Of a stretch of DNA of 42,064 nt, positions 1-7,708 are shown piece by piece. Positions within the stretch are counted from its first letter, which is position 1. Each line of letters begins with the position of its first letter. Made by a program: the position numbers and the translations under genes. The notes beneath the pieces were generated by a model. The model had not been told where the DNA came from and did no database searches. It saw only the letters and a list, made by a program, of their open reading frames with translations. The DNA is from Rhizobium nepotum 39/7 (GTDB lineage Bacteria > Pseudomonadota > Alphaproteobacteria > Rhizobiales > Rhizobiaceae): NCBI RefSeq assembly GCF_000949865.1, contig NZ_JWJH01000025.1:1-42064 (forward strand). The letters are read 5' to 3'.

Positions 1-1000
1 AGTAAAAGGGGTGAATGTTCAGTGCTGATTGACAGCGGAACGCCTCCCACTCCCTAACAGCCTTCTCCGGGGCAATCCAAGCCCGCGCAGGAATATCTCT
101 GTGTTCGACATGCATCTTGACTACAGGACCCTGCGGCCCATTGAATTGAACAATGAACCACACGTAGCGGTCAGCATCTGCCCCCAGCGCCCACCCGAAA
201 TGAGTTGGAACGGGCTCAGAAAGGTCTCCGGCAGCTCTCAGTAATTTCCGTGCGTCTTCTGCAAGAAGCAGTGTTTCGTTGCACTGTTCGAGCATCTCGG
301 TGAAACGCGGTGGGTGGCTTGGCCGATCCGCACCAAGCTCCCGTATAGTCCGATCCCTATCTAGGAAAGCAATAAAGTCCTCCTGTAGCCGCTTCGCTCG
401 GAGTTGGGTCAATGTGAGTGGTGGGGGAGGTGGCTTTGGGTCATTTGAGGAAATCCAAATCTCCTGCCCCAGCTTGGGCTGCACGAGTGGGTCTCCGTCA
501 GCTGCCCGCCTCGCCTTCCACTCTCGGAGAACCCGTATATGTGACATCACAGCGCGGCTGAGCTCGCCTCTGTATGGCACCAAGCACTCCTGCCCATCGA
601 TATCTTTTCCGAGTTTCCGTTGCAGCGCGTCCCGGAAGAAAGCCGTGAGCATAACCCCACGTTTGTTAGAGATGGTCTCCACCACCAGCCGTATCCAGTC
701 ATCTTGCTGTAGCGGTAGGCCAGCCTCAAGGACTGCCACGCGCCTACGGGCTATGAGGGTACTGGCCTCACATGTTTCGGCAATGAGCTGCCTGAGGCCA
801 GCGCTGGCGTGTATCTTGGGGTACTTTCGATTTGCGAAGTTGCCGATTGCGCCGGGCGGTGGCTCATCCTCATGCGCTGCCCATCGCCGCTGCTGTATGG
901 CTTCCAGCTCATCAAGCTGCTGCCTTGCGGCGGCAAGCCCGGTGGGATGTTGATGGTGATAATGACGTGTGGTCTCAATCGCCAGAATTCGCACCCTCAT
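1..1000 (-). CDS. Unrecognised island protein, C-terminus beyond the window edge
   Basis: I do not recognise this protein. The minus-strand frame opens with ATG at 1000 and stays open for 333 codons to the left edge of the window without a stop, so the protein is longer than that. It begins MRVRILAIETTRHYHHQHP. It is hydrophilic, with many Arg, Glu and Gln residues in its first 150 residues, a proline stretch (PKPPPPPL) near residue 190, and no signal peptide or membrane segment. A mixed beta-like stretch (DRYVWFIVQF) lies near residue 285. Its ATG overlaps the stop of the small upstream gene as TAATG, which argues for translational coupling. The long serine/arginine-rich frame on the plus strand at 279-953 is its shadow. 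A role in integration control, transfer or defence is possible, but nothing in the sequence decides it. Confidence 0.8.
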   Translation of the reverse strand, partial: MRVRILAIETTRHYHHQHPTGLAAARQQLDELEAIQQRRWAAHEDEPPPGAIGNFANRKYPKIHASAGLRQLIAETCEASTLIARRRVAVLEAGLPLQQDDWIRLVVETISNKRGVMLTAFFRDALQRKLGKDIDGQECLVPYRGELSRAVMSHIRVLREWKARRAADGDPLVQPKLGQEIWISSNDPKPPPPPLTLTQLRAKRLQEDFIAFLDRDRTIRELGADRPSHPPRFTEMLEQCNETLLLAEDARKLLRAAGDLSEPVPTHFGWALGADADRYVWFIVQFNGPQGPVVKMHVEHRDIPARAWIAPEKAVREWEAFRCQSALNIHPFY

Positions 1001-1170
1001 TACCGGGGCATCCAGCTGGCGCAGTGGTAGTTCGAATCGTACACAAGGCAATTGCTCAGCGCGTTCTCAAGTGCCCGCTGCCAGTTGGCCTCATGCTGCT
1101 CCCAGAGGATAATGCCCAAGATGAGTAGGGGACCGAACAACCAATTCATAAAGAAGCCACGCGGCTGCAT
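1000..1170 (-). CDS. Small single-pass membrane protein of the integrase operon
   Basis: This is a predicted 56-residue protein starting MQPRGFFMNWLFGPLLI, with one hydrophobic segment (about residues 9-22, FMNWLFGPLLILGIIL) and a polar C-terminal half ending CASWMPR. I chose the ATG at 1170 because a good ribosome binding site (GGAGGAA) lies seven bases upstream, and because this ATG overlaps the integrase stop codon as TGATG. A start at 1209 would only add residues inside the integrase frame. The stop at 1000-1002 overlaps the next start as TAATG. The gene therefore sits as a coupled link between the recombinase and the large unknown gene. I do not recognise a family. It could be a membrane anchor or a short regulatory peptide, and no function is claimed. 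Confidence 0.6.
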   Translation of the reverse strand: MQPRGFFMNWLFGPLLILGIILWEQHEANWQRALENALSNCLVYDSNYHCASWMPR

Positions 1171-3020
1171 CACGCTTTCCTCCGCTTGTGCTGGCTTACC
1201 GGCGACCATGCGGGAAGAGTTGTAATCACAGACGGTGCCACGATCTGGGCGACGGCTTCACCAAGGCTGGGAAGTCCAAAGCCATCACCATACTCACGCC
1301 CAACGCCCCCACCACCTACGTGGCCGGTAAGGGCGTCATTGATCTCTTCGCTTAGGCGGACATTGCGCCCTAGGCGCTTAAAAGTATGTCGGAAGGAATG
1401 GAACACTTTACTAGGCTCAGGGATTCCTACGATCTCCCGCAGGTATCGGTTGAACCATTTAGACCAAGCGGTGGACCTGTATTTGGGATCTGCGGAGGAG
1501 AGCTCCGGCCACAGGCTGCTAGTGCCTTTAGCCCCGGCCTTAAGCAGGCCCTCACGATACCGCAGCAAGCCAAGCCGAATGAGCTCGCCATGTAGGGGAA
1601 CCTGACGGCGGGAGCTAACGGTCTTCACCGAGCGGTCCCCATCAGTGTCAATGTCAATTATCCATATGCCCGTTTCCGGGTCTTGCCTGATGTCCGCCAA
1701 GCGCAACTGCGCAATTTCGTTGAGGCGGGCTCCAGTGAGCAGGGACACCAATGGCATCCAATAGGCCGCTTCTCCTCGGCCACCAATCGGCCTGGACCCC
1801 GATGCATAAATCGGAGACGTGAAGATGGCCTTGAGGTCTGCCTCAGAGAAGGGCTTACGGCGGTTCGGATCGTTCCGCTTGTCAACGGTGATGGAGAGCT
1901 TGGAGAAGGGGTTGGTGAAACCCTTGATGCGGTCCATGTAGCCGTCCCGCTCCGCAGTGCTCACCAGCGCTACGAGAAGATTGAGGTACTTGTTGACCGT
2001 GGCAGCGTGGAGGGGCTCGCTGTCTTTGCCTGCCGTTGACTCGATAAGGTGGCGGAAAGACATCTTCCTCTGTGATCCCTTGAGGCGGGTCGGCAGTGCG
2101 GCCAAGGCATTGCGGAAATCGCGGGCTTTCTCCTTGGTGATGTCCGCAAGGTGCAAATCTCCATGCCATTCCGTGAAGTAGCGGGCCACACGCTCAGCTT
2201 CTCGCACGGTACTATGGGAGGGCTTCTTCCCACCACGGGCCGGGCTTCCTGCTTTCCATTGCGCCAGCGCTTCGGAAAGCTTCGGGCCTTTCTCGGCAGG
2301 CTCGGCCTCCTTAGGTGTCGGCACAACGAGACCCTCTTGCCGCTGCTTTGTCGCTTGATAGCCGCCCACGTAACCCCGGAGAATCGCGAGGCCTGCCTCT
2401 TGGTAGAAGTCAGAGGAGGGGTCTATCGGCAAGCGGTTGGCTGTGAGGTAGGCATGGAGCTCAGTCTGGACGATGGATATATCATACCTCGCCAAGGCTC
2501 CTTGGTAGTCGGCCAGCCACATGTCTATCTCCTCGCCGTGTACAAAGAGGTGGCTGCTTTCCATCCCCATACCGGTGAAGCGGATGCGCTCTAGGTCAGG
2601 CCATTGCTGCCGTTCTTCCGGTTTCTGGAGATGCCTGCGCAAATCGCCCTGTCTGCGTGTCTCCTCGTCGCCCGCCAATATCTTGCGAAAGGCCCATGCC
2701 TCTATGGTAGAAACTTCTGGCAGCGGTTGAGGGGAGAGCTTTGCGGCGGGTCCTTGAGCAATGAGCAGGGCGGCTTTCTCAAAAAGGTCCGCTGCCTTGA
2801 GCGCTTCCGCAAGGTCTCTGCGTTTCGCGGCTTTAGGGTCATTGGTGCCGAGAGACACGGTAAGCTCACGCTTGAAGCGCCCTGTATCGGGATTGACCAA
2901 CTCGGGGACATATTGCTTGGCGTGCTCGGGTGCTGGCTTCCCGGCCAGTTCCTTTGGGAGCCGCTTTCGAAATTCATATATGCCGGAGCTTCGTCGCTGC
3001 ATGTACGTGATTCCTGCCAT
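1170..3020 (-). CDS. Tyrosine-type site-specific recombinase (integrase) with DUF6538-like N-terminus
   Basis: This predicted protein of 616 residues would catalyse integration and excision of the island. The N-terminus (MQRRSSGIYEFRKRLP) resembles the DUF6538 module found on many alphaproteobacterial phage integrases. A core-binding SAM-like region lies around residues 250-370. The catalytic domain shows the first Arg in TGARLNEIAQL (about residue 430), the HxxR motif in HSFRHTFKRLGR (about 541) and a candidate nucleophilic Tyr in GREYGDGF (about 577), after LTGHVG. The start could be ATG at 3020 or the internal ATG at 3002, which begins MQRRSS and has AGGA upstream. It is longer than the usual 400 residues because of the N-terminal extension. 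It lies about 100 bp from the tRNA-Arg 3' end, and its stop overlaps the next gene. Confidence 0.92.
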   Translation of the reverse strand: MAGITYMQRRSSGIYEFRKRLPKELAGKPAPEHAKQYVPELVNPDTGRFKRELTVSLGTNDPKAAKRRDLAEALKAADLFEKAALLIAQGPAAKLSPQPLPEVSTIEAWAFRKILAGDEETRRQGDLRRHLQKPEERQQWPDLERIRFTGMGMESSHLFVHGEEIDMWLADYQGALARYDISIVQTELHAYLTANRLPIDPSSDFYQEAGLAILRGYVGGYQATKQRQEGLVVPTPKEAEPAEKGPKLSEALAQWKAGSPARGGKKPSHSTVREAERVARYFTEWHGDLHLADITKEKARDFRNALAALPTRLKGSQRKMSFRHLIESTAGKDSEPLHAATVNKYLNLLVALVSTAERDGYMDRIKGFTNPFSKLSITVDKRNDPNRRKPFSEADLKAIFTSPIYASGSRPIGGRGEAAYWMPLVSLLTGARLNEIAQLRLADIRQDPETGIWIIDIDTDGDRSVKTVSSRRQVPLHGELIRLGLLRYREGLLKAGAKGTSSLWPELSSADPKYRSTAWSKWFNRYLREIVGIPEPSKVFHSFRHTFKRLGRNVRLSEEINDALTGHVGGGGVGREYGDGFGLPSLGEAVAQIVAPSVITTLPAWSPVSQHKRRKA

Positions 3021-3121
3021 CAAGTGTGCAACCCCTGTGAGATAGCGTTGTGTACCAGACGGCTATCCCTAAGGTCCTGAAACCCTAGATGTTTTGGCGT
3101 TTCAATGCACTAGGAAATTGA

Positions 3122-3198
3122 TGGCGCACCCGACAGGATTCGAACCTGTGACCTTTGGAATCGGAATCCAACACTCTATCCAGCTGAGCTACGGGTGC
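3122..3198 (-). tRNA. tRNA-Arg (anticodon CCG)
   Basis: On the minus strand the sequence folds as a complete cloverleaf: acceptor stem GCACCCG paired with CGGGTGC, D arm with AGCTCAGCTGGATAGAG, anticodon stem TTGGA/TCCAA enclosing the loop TTCCGAT (anticodon CCG, reading CGG), a T arm with GGTTCGAATCC, and an encoded 3' CCA at 3122-3124. It is intact, although it is the probable attachment site of the neighbouring island. The encoded CCA and T arm are the part normally duplicated at the two island ends. Confidence 0.97.
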
Positions 3199-3719
3199 AG
3201 CGGTCACGCTTGAAACGCGTGCAGCGGTTGGTTCATACCCCAGCTTTCTTTCCGCATCAATGTCTAAAAATCAAAGATTTGCGAAAGGTTGCCTGTTTTC
3301 CGGCTGCGGGGAGGGCGTGGCTTGTTGTGGGGTGGCTGCGGCTGTGTTTGCGGTGAAACGGGGCGGGGCGTCGTTTGACGTAGTGTGTTTTTTATCGAAA
3401 AGGAAGTTCCCTTATAAGTAGTATGTTATCTCCGGATCCGGCAGCTGTTTCGTCTCTGTTGAAGGCATGGGGCCGGATTGCCGCGATGCCTTTCAAACAA
3501 GGCACGGGAGACGGTTTCGGACCCTGAAAATCGATGGGTAAATAATCATACTTTTATTGCTCGCTGGATGATGATCGGGAAGCTGAGGTTTGTTCTCCGG
3601 GGTTAACTGTCAAATTATTATACAATATTAGTATCATCTACATTTATTTGGGATACAGTTTCGCAATGTTGTCGGTTATGATTCCGGCAGGGTAGAGAAC
3701 GAATCAGGCGGGGGATCGG
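3199..3719. other. Intergenic region between tRNA-Arg and the MarR gene
   Basis: No convincing gene is visible in this 520 bp stretch. The first part should carry the tRNA promoter, reading left. The part from 3600 to 3690 is AT-rich in an otherwise GC-rich setting. It contains ATAC and GTAT half-sites as an imperfect palindrome (3620-3634), about 90 bp before the MarR start, which could be an autoregulatory operator. A minus-strand frame over 3618-4424 is a shadow of the MarR gene. Confidence 0.5.
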
Positions 3720-4226
3720 ATGGCTTTGCAATTGGCACATAGCAGCGGGCCGCGGGTGGAAAAAGCTGAAAGCGGCGGCGCGCAGGCGGGGCACTCCGCA
3801 ACGGTCGATTATGGATTGTTGACGACGGCGATCGGCTATCATTTGCGACACTCGCAACTTGCCGTGGCAAACGGGTTTTCCGATGTGCTGGCGGAGATGG
3901 GATTGCGGCCGGCCGATTTTTCCGTTCTCGTCATCGTCGGTGGCAATCCGGGTCTCAAACAGAGCGATGTCGCCGAAGCGCTTGGCATCCAGCGCGCCAA
4001 TTTCGTCGCGATCGTCGACAACATGGAAGAGAAGGGGCTGCTTGCCCGCCGCAGGTCGGAAGAAGACAGGCGCGTTCATTTCCTCGACATGACGGATGAG
4101 GGCGGCAGCCTTCTCGACCGCCTTTCCGATGCATGGCGCGACCGTGAGGAAAAGCTGATCGACAGGATCGGCGGCAAAAAAGCCCGCGACCAGCTGCTGG
4201 CCCTGCTCGGTCGCCTGCGGGACTGA
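3720..4226 (+). CDS. MarR family winged-helix transcriptional regulator
   Basis: This predicted 168-residue DNA-binding regulator has the MarR winged-helix region at about residues 55-125. The recognition-helix part reads LKQSDVAEALGIQRANFVAIVDNME and is followed by the wing motif RRRSEEDRRVHFLDMTDEG, with the Asp-Arg-Arg pattern typical of the family. Flanking helices provide dimerisation, ending in LLALLGRLRD. The ATG at 3720 has only a weak ribosome binding site (GGGGAT). An N-terminal extension of about 25 residues precedes the conserved part, so a later start is possible. No obvious target gene is adjacent: the next gene encodes a small membrane protein. Ligand and regulon cannot be read from the sequence. 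Confidence 0.9.
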   Translation: MALQLAHSSGPRVEKAESGGAQAGHSATVDYGLLTTAIGYHLRHSQLAVANGFSDVLAEMGLRPADFSVLVIVGGNPGLKQSDVAEALGIQRANFVAIVDNMEEKGLLARRRSEEDRRVHFLDMTDEGGSLLDRLSDAWRDREEKLIDRIGGKKARDQLLALLGRLRD

Positions 4227-4413
4227 AACATCCCTCCAGCCGGTGCGGCGATCTTTCCGCCTTACCCTTTCAAGGTGGCCCGGCTGGCGCTGGGTCGATT
4301 TGCGTTGCAATTTGCCTGTGAAACGGCCAAGAGGCTTAAGCGTATCTGTGCCTCCTGGCGCGCGCGATGCCGCAACAGTGACATGTTCTGGAAAGGCCCG
4401 AAACGGGAACGCC

Positions 4414-4707
4414 ATGATGATCATCGATTCGAGCCATCCGCTTTATCGCCGTTTATGGGTCAGATTACTTATCGTCGGCTTTTGCGCCGCGTGGTCCGTC
4501 ATCGAGTTCGTCAATCGCGAAGCCTTCTGGGGAACGGTTGTCGGCGGCGTGGCGGTTTATGCGGCCTATGAGCTGTTGGTGAAGTTCAAACCTGCCAGCG
4601 GCGAGAATGCTGCGGGCAAGGAAGCCGAAGGCAAGGATGAGTCAGGCGAGAACGATTCAGGCCAGCCAGGCGAAAGCGCGCCCGCTGATAAAAACGACGC
4701 CGGCTGA
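4414..4707 (+). CDS. Small membrane protein, DUF3329-like
   Basis: A predicted 97-residue protein starts MMIIDSSHPLYRRLWVR. It has two hydrophobic segments (about residues 17-33 and 38-55) and a C-terminal tail rich in Glu, Asp, Gly, Ser and Lys after about residue 60. The pattern 'HPLYRRLWVR..VGFCAAWSVIEF...FWGTVVGGVAVYAAYELL' matches what I remember of DUF3329 proteins of Rhizobiaceae, whose function is unknown. The frame extends upstream to 4243, but that part is arginine-rich and unlike the family, so I place the start at the ATG pair at 4414/4417. It converges with the next gene on the minus strand, 36 bp away. Confidence 0.7.
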   Translation: MMIIDSSHPLYRRLWVRLLIVGFCAAWSVIEFVNREAFWGTVVGGVAVYAAYELLVKFKPASGENAAGKEAEGKDESGENDSGQPGESAPADKNDAG

Positions 4708-4743
4708 GGCGCGTTTTCCGAACGTAAAACGGCTACATACCTT

Positions 4744-5220
4744 TTACTGGAAATGCTTCCGGGTTCGAAGCATCCGGATCGCCTGGTCGATCAGGAGATT
4801 TGCCGCCGTCATACGCAGCGTCGCATTGTGCCGGAATTCCGGTCTCACCCCGTCGGGATGATTGAGCCTTGCGAAGGTGCGGCGTTTTTCCGCAAGCGTT
4901 GCGGCTGTGTCTGTCTCATGGATTGCCAGTTCCACTGAAACATCCGCGAGCGAGGTCTTTTCGAGGTGGGCCGGCATAGGTTCCGGTTCGGCTTCCGGCT
5001 GGGGCTCGGGAAGTGGAGCGGGGTCCGGTAAAAAGGCGAGATAGGCGTCGAGACCGCCATTTCCCGGTTGCGGTGCATCAAAATGCGTATCGACGACGAA
5101 GCCCGAGCTGAAACCGGCGATGCGGTGACCGGTGGGCGGTGGCGGTTCCGCATTCTCTTCTTCTTTTTCCTGTCTCAGTCTTTCGACGACCGACTGGAAG
5201 ACGGATTGTCCGAAAAGCAT
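4744..5220 (-). CDS. Conserved hypothetical protein with J-domain-like C-terminus
   Basis: A predicted 158-residue protein starts MLFGQSVFQSVVERLRQEK. I chose ATG 5220, which has AGGGAA upstream, over a TTG at 5244. After a charged coiled stretch comes a proline/glutamate-rich linker (about residues 80-105, PDPAPLPEPQPEAEPEPMP). The C-terminal 60 residues contain EKRRTFARLNHPDGVRPEFR, followed by a helix ending in LLIDQAIRML. The HPD tripeptide between two helices is the hallmark of DnaJ domains, which stimulate Hsp70 ATPase. Here it lies at the C-terminus, and helix I is not evident. A role as a degenerate or atypical J protein is inference. It sits between a convergent small gene and gbpR, both unrelated to it. 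Confidence 0.7.
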   Translation of the reverse strand: MLFGQSVFQSVVERLRQEKEEENAEPPPPTGHRIAGFSSGFVVDTHFDAPQPGNGGLDAYLAFLPDPAPLPEPQPEAEPEPMPAHLEKTSLADVSVELAIHETDTAATLAEKRRTFARLNHPDGVRPEFRHNATLRMTAANLLIDQAIRMLRTRKHFQ

Positions 5221-5292
5221 GCGACTGTTCCCTGGCGGCCTCAATAGATCCGGCCTTTATATATAATGAAGGTGGCGTCTGGCTTGCCGTTC

Positions 5293-6309
5293 TCAAAGGC
5301 CCGTCAGCTTGCGGCTTTCATCCAGAACCAGATCATAGAGCAGGCGGGCGCTGGGCGGCAAAACGCGGCCTTTGGTGGTGATGATGCTGTAGGGTTTGAC
5401 GACAAGCTCGAAATCCGTCGGCAGAATGCGTGTGCGGCCGATATCGGCCCGCTGGCCGGCCACGAACTCGGCCATGTCCTGCGCTATCGGGGCGATCGCG
5501 TCGGTGTTGCAGATCAGGGCGAGCGTCAGCACCACGGATGGCGTGTTGATAACGTTGCGCGGCATGGCGACGCCATGGGTGAGGAACACGTCCTCCGTCG
5601 TTCTTCTCAAGAGCGCGCCGGGCGGCTGGAAAACCCAGTCGTAACCGGAAAGCTCCTTCAGGCTCACGGGGCCGCTGCCCAGCAGGGGGTGGCCTTCGCG
5701 CACCACCAGGCAGGCGCGCTCTATGCCGATTTCATGGATGGAGAACAGGCCGGGGTCGAAATCATCCGGGATGCGGCCGATGATGAAATCGTGACGCGCG
5801 GCCAGCAATTCCCGGGCCAGCACGTTGCTGCTTTCCACCTGCACGTTGATCTCGATGCCGGGATAGGTGTCCATCGCCCGTCTTATGGCGGGAACCACGA
5901 GGCTGATGGCCGGGGCTGTGACCGCGCCGATATAGACCGATCCGCCGCTGCCGGATTTCATCTGGTTGAGTTCGCGGCTCGCCTCGCGCAGTTCCAGCAA
6001 TATGGTGCGGGCCCGCCGCGCCAGCGCCTCGCCGAACTTGGTCAGCACTACGCCGCGCGAGGCCCTTTGACAGAGCGGGCTTTTGACGATCGCTTCCATT
6101 TCCGAGAGCATGCGCGAGGCAGCGGGCTGCGTCATGTTCATGGCGGCGGCGGCCGCGCTGACCTGCCCGTGCTCCTCGATCATGACCAGCATGCGCAGGT
6201 GGCTCATCTTCAAGCCGGCGCGCAGCAAAGGGTTGTCCTCGAAGACGAAGAGTGCATCTGCTGTTTGCGTCTGCTCATACACCTTCTGGTTGCTCATGCC
6301 CTGCTTCAT
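5293..6309 (-). CDS. gbpR: LysR family regulator GbpR (galactose-binding protein regulator)
   Basis: A LysR-type regulator of about 338 residues is divergent from chvE. In A. tumefaciens GbpR controls chvE in response to sugars such as arabinose and galactose. An N-terminal extension of about 35 residues precedes the helix-turn-helix (LRMLVMIEEHGQVSAAAAAMNMTQPAASRMLSEME), and a LysR substrate-binding domain runs from about residue 110 to the end. The extension before the HTH is longer than in most LysR proteins. ATG codons at 6309 and 6297 are both possible starts, and neither has an ideal ribosome binding site. The position next to chvE, together with the divergent palindromic intergenic region, makes the gbpR name secure. 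Confidence 0.9.
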   Translation of the reverse strand: MKQGMSNQKVYEQTQTADALFVFEDNPLLRAGLKMSHLRMLVMIEEHGQVSAAAAAMNMTQPAASRMLSEMEAIVKSPLCQRASRGVVLTKFGEALARRARTILLELREASRELNQMKSGSGGSVYIGAVTAPAISLVVPAIRRAMDTYPGIEINVQVESSNVLARELLAARHDFIIGRIPDDFDPGLFSIHEIGIERACLVVREGHPLLGSGPVSLKELSGYDWVFQPPGALLRRTTEDVFLTHGVAMPRNVINTPSVVLTLALICNTDAIAPIAQDMAEFVAGQRADIGRTRILPTDFELVVKPYSIITTKGRVLPPSARLLYDLVLDESRKLTGL

Positions 6310-6337
6310 ACCCCTCAATGGTTATTGTATCGATTTA

Positions 6338-6357
6338 ATATATCATAATTGATATAT
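6338..6357. promoter_or_regulatory. Perfect palindrome between gbpR and chvE, candidate regulator-binding site
   Basis: Arms ATATATCA (6338-6345) and TGATATAT (6350-6357) flank the four bases TAAT. The site lies about 30 bp from the gbpR start and 20 bp upstream of a TTGACA hexamer on the chvE side. LysR-type regulators bind dyads of this kind near divergent promoters, so GbpR is the obvious candidate. The binding itself is inferred. Confidence 0.55.
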
Positions 6358-6376
6358 GGAAACTGATTTATTCTAT

Positions 6377-6405
6377 TTGACAGTTATATGGATTCAGAAC
6401 AATTT
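6377..6405 (+). promoter_or_regulatory. Candidate chvE promoter (-35 TTGACA)
   Basis: A consensus TTGACA at 6377-6382 is followed by a weak AT-rich -10 candidate (AACAAT or CAATTT) at about 6398-6405. The dyad at 6338-6357 lies directly upstream, as expected for an activator. Transcription from here would leave a leader of about 140 bases before chvE. Confidence 0.4.
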
Positions 6406-6552
6406 GCGGAATGCCGGGGAGGAGCGGCATCCGTTCTATTTCGCAGTTGCGAGATCGGGGCGGGCGCGCTGCAGCTTCTTCCTCTGATGGCATGAATTTT
6501 ATGGTGCGTCGCAACATGCAGGCACCAAAGAAGGGTTCAAGGGAGAGAGTTA

Positions 6553-7617
6553 ATGAAGTCCATTATTTCGCTGATGGCGGCTTGTGCCATCGGTGCTGCT
6601 TCCTTCGCAGCGCCGGCTTTCGCACAGGACAAGGGTTCTGTTGGTATCGCCATGCCGACCAAGTCTTCCGCGCGCTGGATCGATGACGGCAACAACATCG
6701 TCAAGCAGCTGCAGGAAGCCGGTTACACGACCGATCTGCAATATGCCGACGACGATATTCCTAACCAGCTTTCCCAGATCGAAAACATGGTCACCAAGGG
6801 CGTTAAAGTCCTCGTGATCGCATCGATCGACGGCACGACACTGTCGGACGTTCTGAAGCAGGCTGGCCAGCAGGGCATCAAGGTCATCGCTTATGACCGC
6901 CTTATCCGCAACAGCGGCGACGTCAGCTACTACGCAACCTTCGACAACTTCCAGGTCGGCGTTCAGCAGGCGACTTCTATCACCGACAAACTTGGCCTGA
7001 AGGACGGCAAGGGTCCGTTCAACATCGAGCTGTTCGGCGGTTCTCCTGACGATAACAACGCCTTCTTCTTCTATGACGGCGCAATGTCGGTTCTCCAGCC
7101 TTACATCGACAGCGGCAAGCTGGTCGTAAAGTCCGGCCAGACCGGCATGGACAAGGTCGGTACGCTGCGTTGGGATCCGGCAACGGCCCAGGCTCGTATG
7201 GACAACCTGCTGTCGGCTTATTACACCGACGCCAAGGTTGACGCTGTTCTGTCGCCTTACGACGGTCTTTCCATCGGCATCATCTCCTCGCTGAAGGGCG
7301 TTGGTTATGGTTCGAAGGATCAGCCGCTGCCGATCGTTTCCGGTCAGGACGCTGAAGTTCCGTCGGTCAAGTCGATCATTGCCGGCGAACAGTATTCGAC
7401 CATCTTCAAGGACACTCGCGAACTCGCGAAGGTTACTGTCGGCATGGTCAACGCCGTGCTGCAGGGCAAGGAGCCTGAAGTGAACGACACCAAGACCTAT
7501 GAAAATGGCGTCAAGGTTGTTCCTTCCTTCCTGCTGAAGCCGGTTGCCGTGACCAAGGACAACTACAAGCAGGTTCTCGTTGATGGCGGTTATTACACCG
7601 CTGACCAGCTGAAATAA
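6553..7617 (+). CDS. chvE: ChvE, periplasmic multiple-sugar-binding protein
   Basis: A 354-residue periplasmic substrate-binding protein of the ribose/galactose-binding (type 1) family. In Agrobacterium it binds aldose monosaccharides, delivers them to the GguA/GguB transporter, and interacts with the VirA periplasmic domain to enhance virulence-gene induction and chemotaxis. A signal peptide ends in AFA (about residue 24, before [11 protein letters not shown]). The two alpha/beta lobes follow, with sugar-contact elements such as the WIDDG region, DRLI, SPYDG and SGQDAE. The ribosome binding site AGGGAGAG precedes ATG 6553. A strong hairpin follows the gene, so chvE is likely made in excess over the downstream transporter genes. 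Regulation by divergent gbpR is expected. Confidence 0.96.
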   Translation: MKSIISLMAACAIGAASFAAPAFAQDKGSVGIAMPTKSSARWIDDGNNIVKQLQEAGYTTDLQYADDDIPNQLSQIENMVTKGVKVLVIASIDGTTLSDVLKQAGQQGIKVIAYDRLIRNSGDVSYYATFDNFQVGVQQATSITDKLGLKDGKGPFNIELFGGSPDDNNAFFFYDGAMSVLQPYIDSGKLVVKSGQTGMDKVGTLRWDPATAQARMDNLLSAYYTDAKVDAVLSPYDGLSIGIISSLKGVGYGSKDQPLPIVSGQDAEVPSVKSIIAGEQYSTIFKDTRELAKVTVGMVNAVLQGKEPEVNDTKTYENGVKVVPSFLLKPVAVTKDNYKQVLVDGGYYTADQLK

Positions 7618-7633
7618 GCTTGAAAACACATGC

Positions 7634-7662
7634 GGGGATGACTTGGCGTCATCCCCGTTTTT
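7634..7662 (+). terminator. Intrinsic terminator/attenuator after chvE
   Basis: The arms GGGGATGAC (7634-7642) and GTCATCCCC (7648-7656) enclose a five-base loop and are followed by GTTTTT. The hairpin lies between chvE and gguA in one co-directional cluster. It would reduce read-through, giving more binding protein than ATPase and permease. Confidence 0.85.
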
Positions 7663-7708
7663 CCATAAAAATAAAAACGCCTGAATTAATCGGGCGCTGG
7701 ATTGCGAT

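Larger units (their letters stand above)
1..3125. mobile_element. End of a genomic island integrated at tRNA-Arg(CCG), partial
   Basis: A tyrosine recombinase gene starts about 100 bp from the 3' end of a tRNA-Arg gene and reads away from it. This is the usual arrangement for islands and prophages that use a tRNA 3' end as attachment site. Three genes on the minus strand (recombinase, small membrane protein, unrecognised protein) are overlapped end to start. Their codon use, with many CTA, ATA and AGG codons, differs from the strongly GC3-biased genes to the right. The far end of the element and its second attachment copy lie outside the window, so the length is unknown. I found no second copy of the tRNA 3' end inside the window. 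Island status is inferred from this architecture. Confidence 0.7.

Noticed and set aside
279..953. Plus-strand frame of 224 codons rich in Ser, Cys and Arg
   Set aside because: It is antisense to the 333-codon minus-strand gene, whose composition is that of a normal protein and whose start is coupled to the upstream gene.
3618..4424. Minus-strand frame of 268 codons opposite the MarR gene
   Set aside because: No family resemblance. The plus strand has a clear MarR winged helix.
5266..6348. Plus-strand frame of 360 codons
   Set aside because: It is the shadow of gbpR, with no domain and a composition typical of antisense frames in high-GC DNA.
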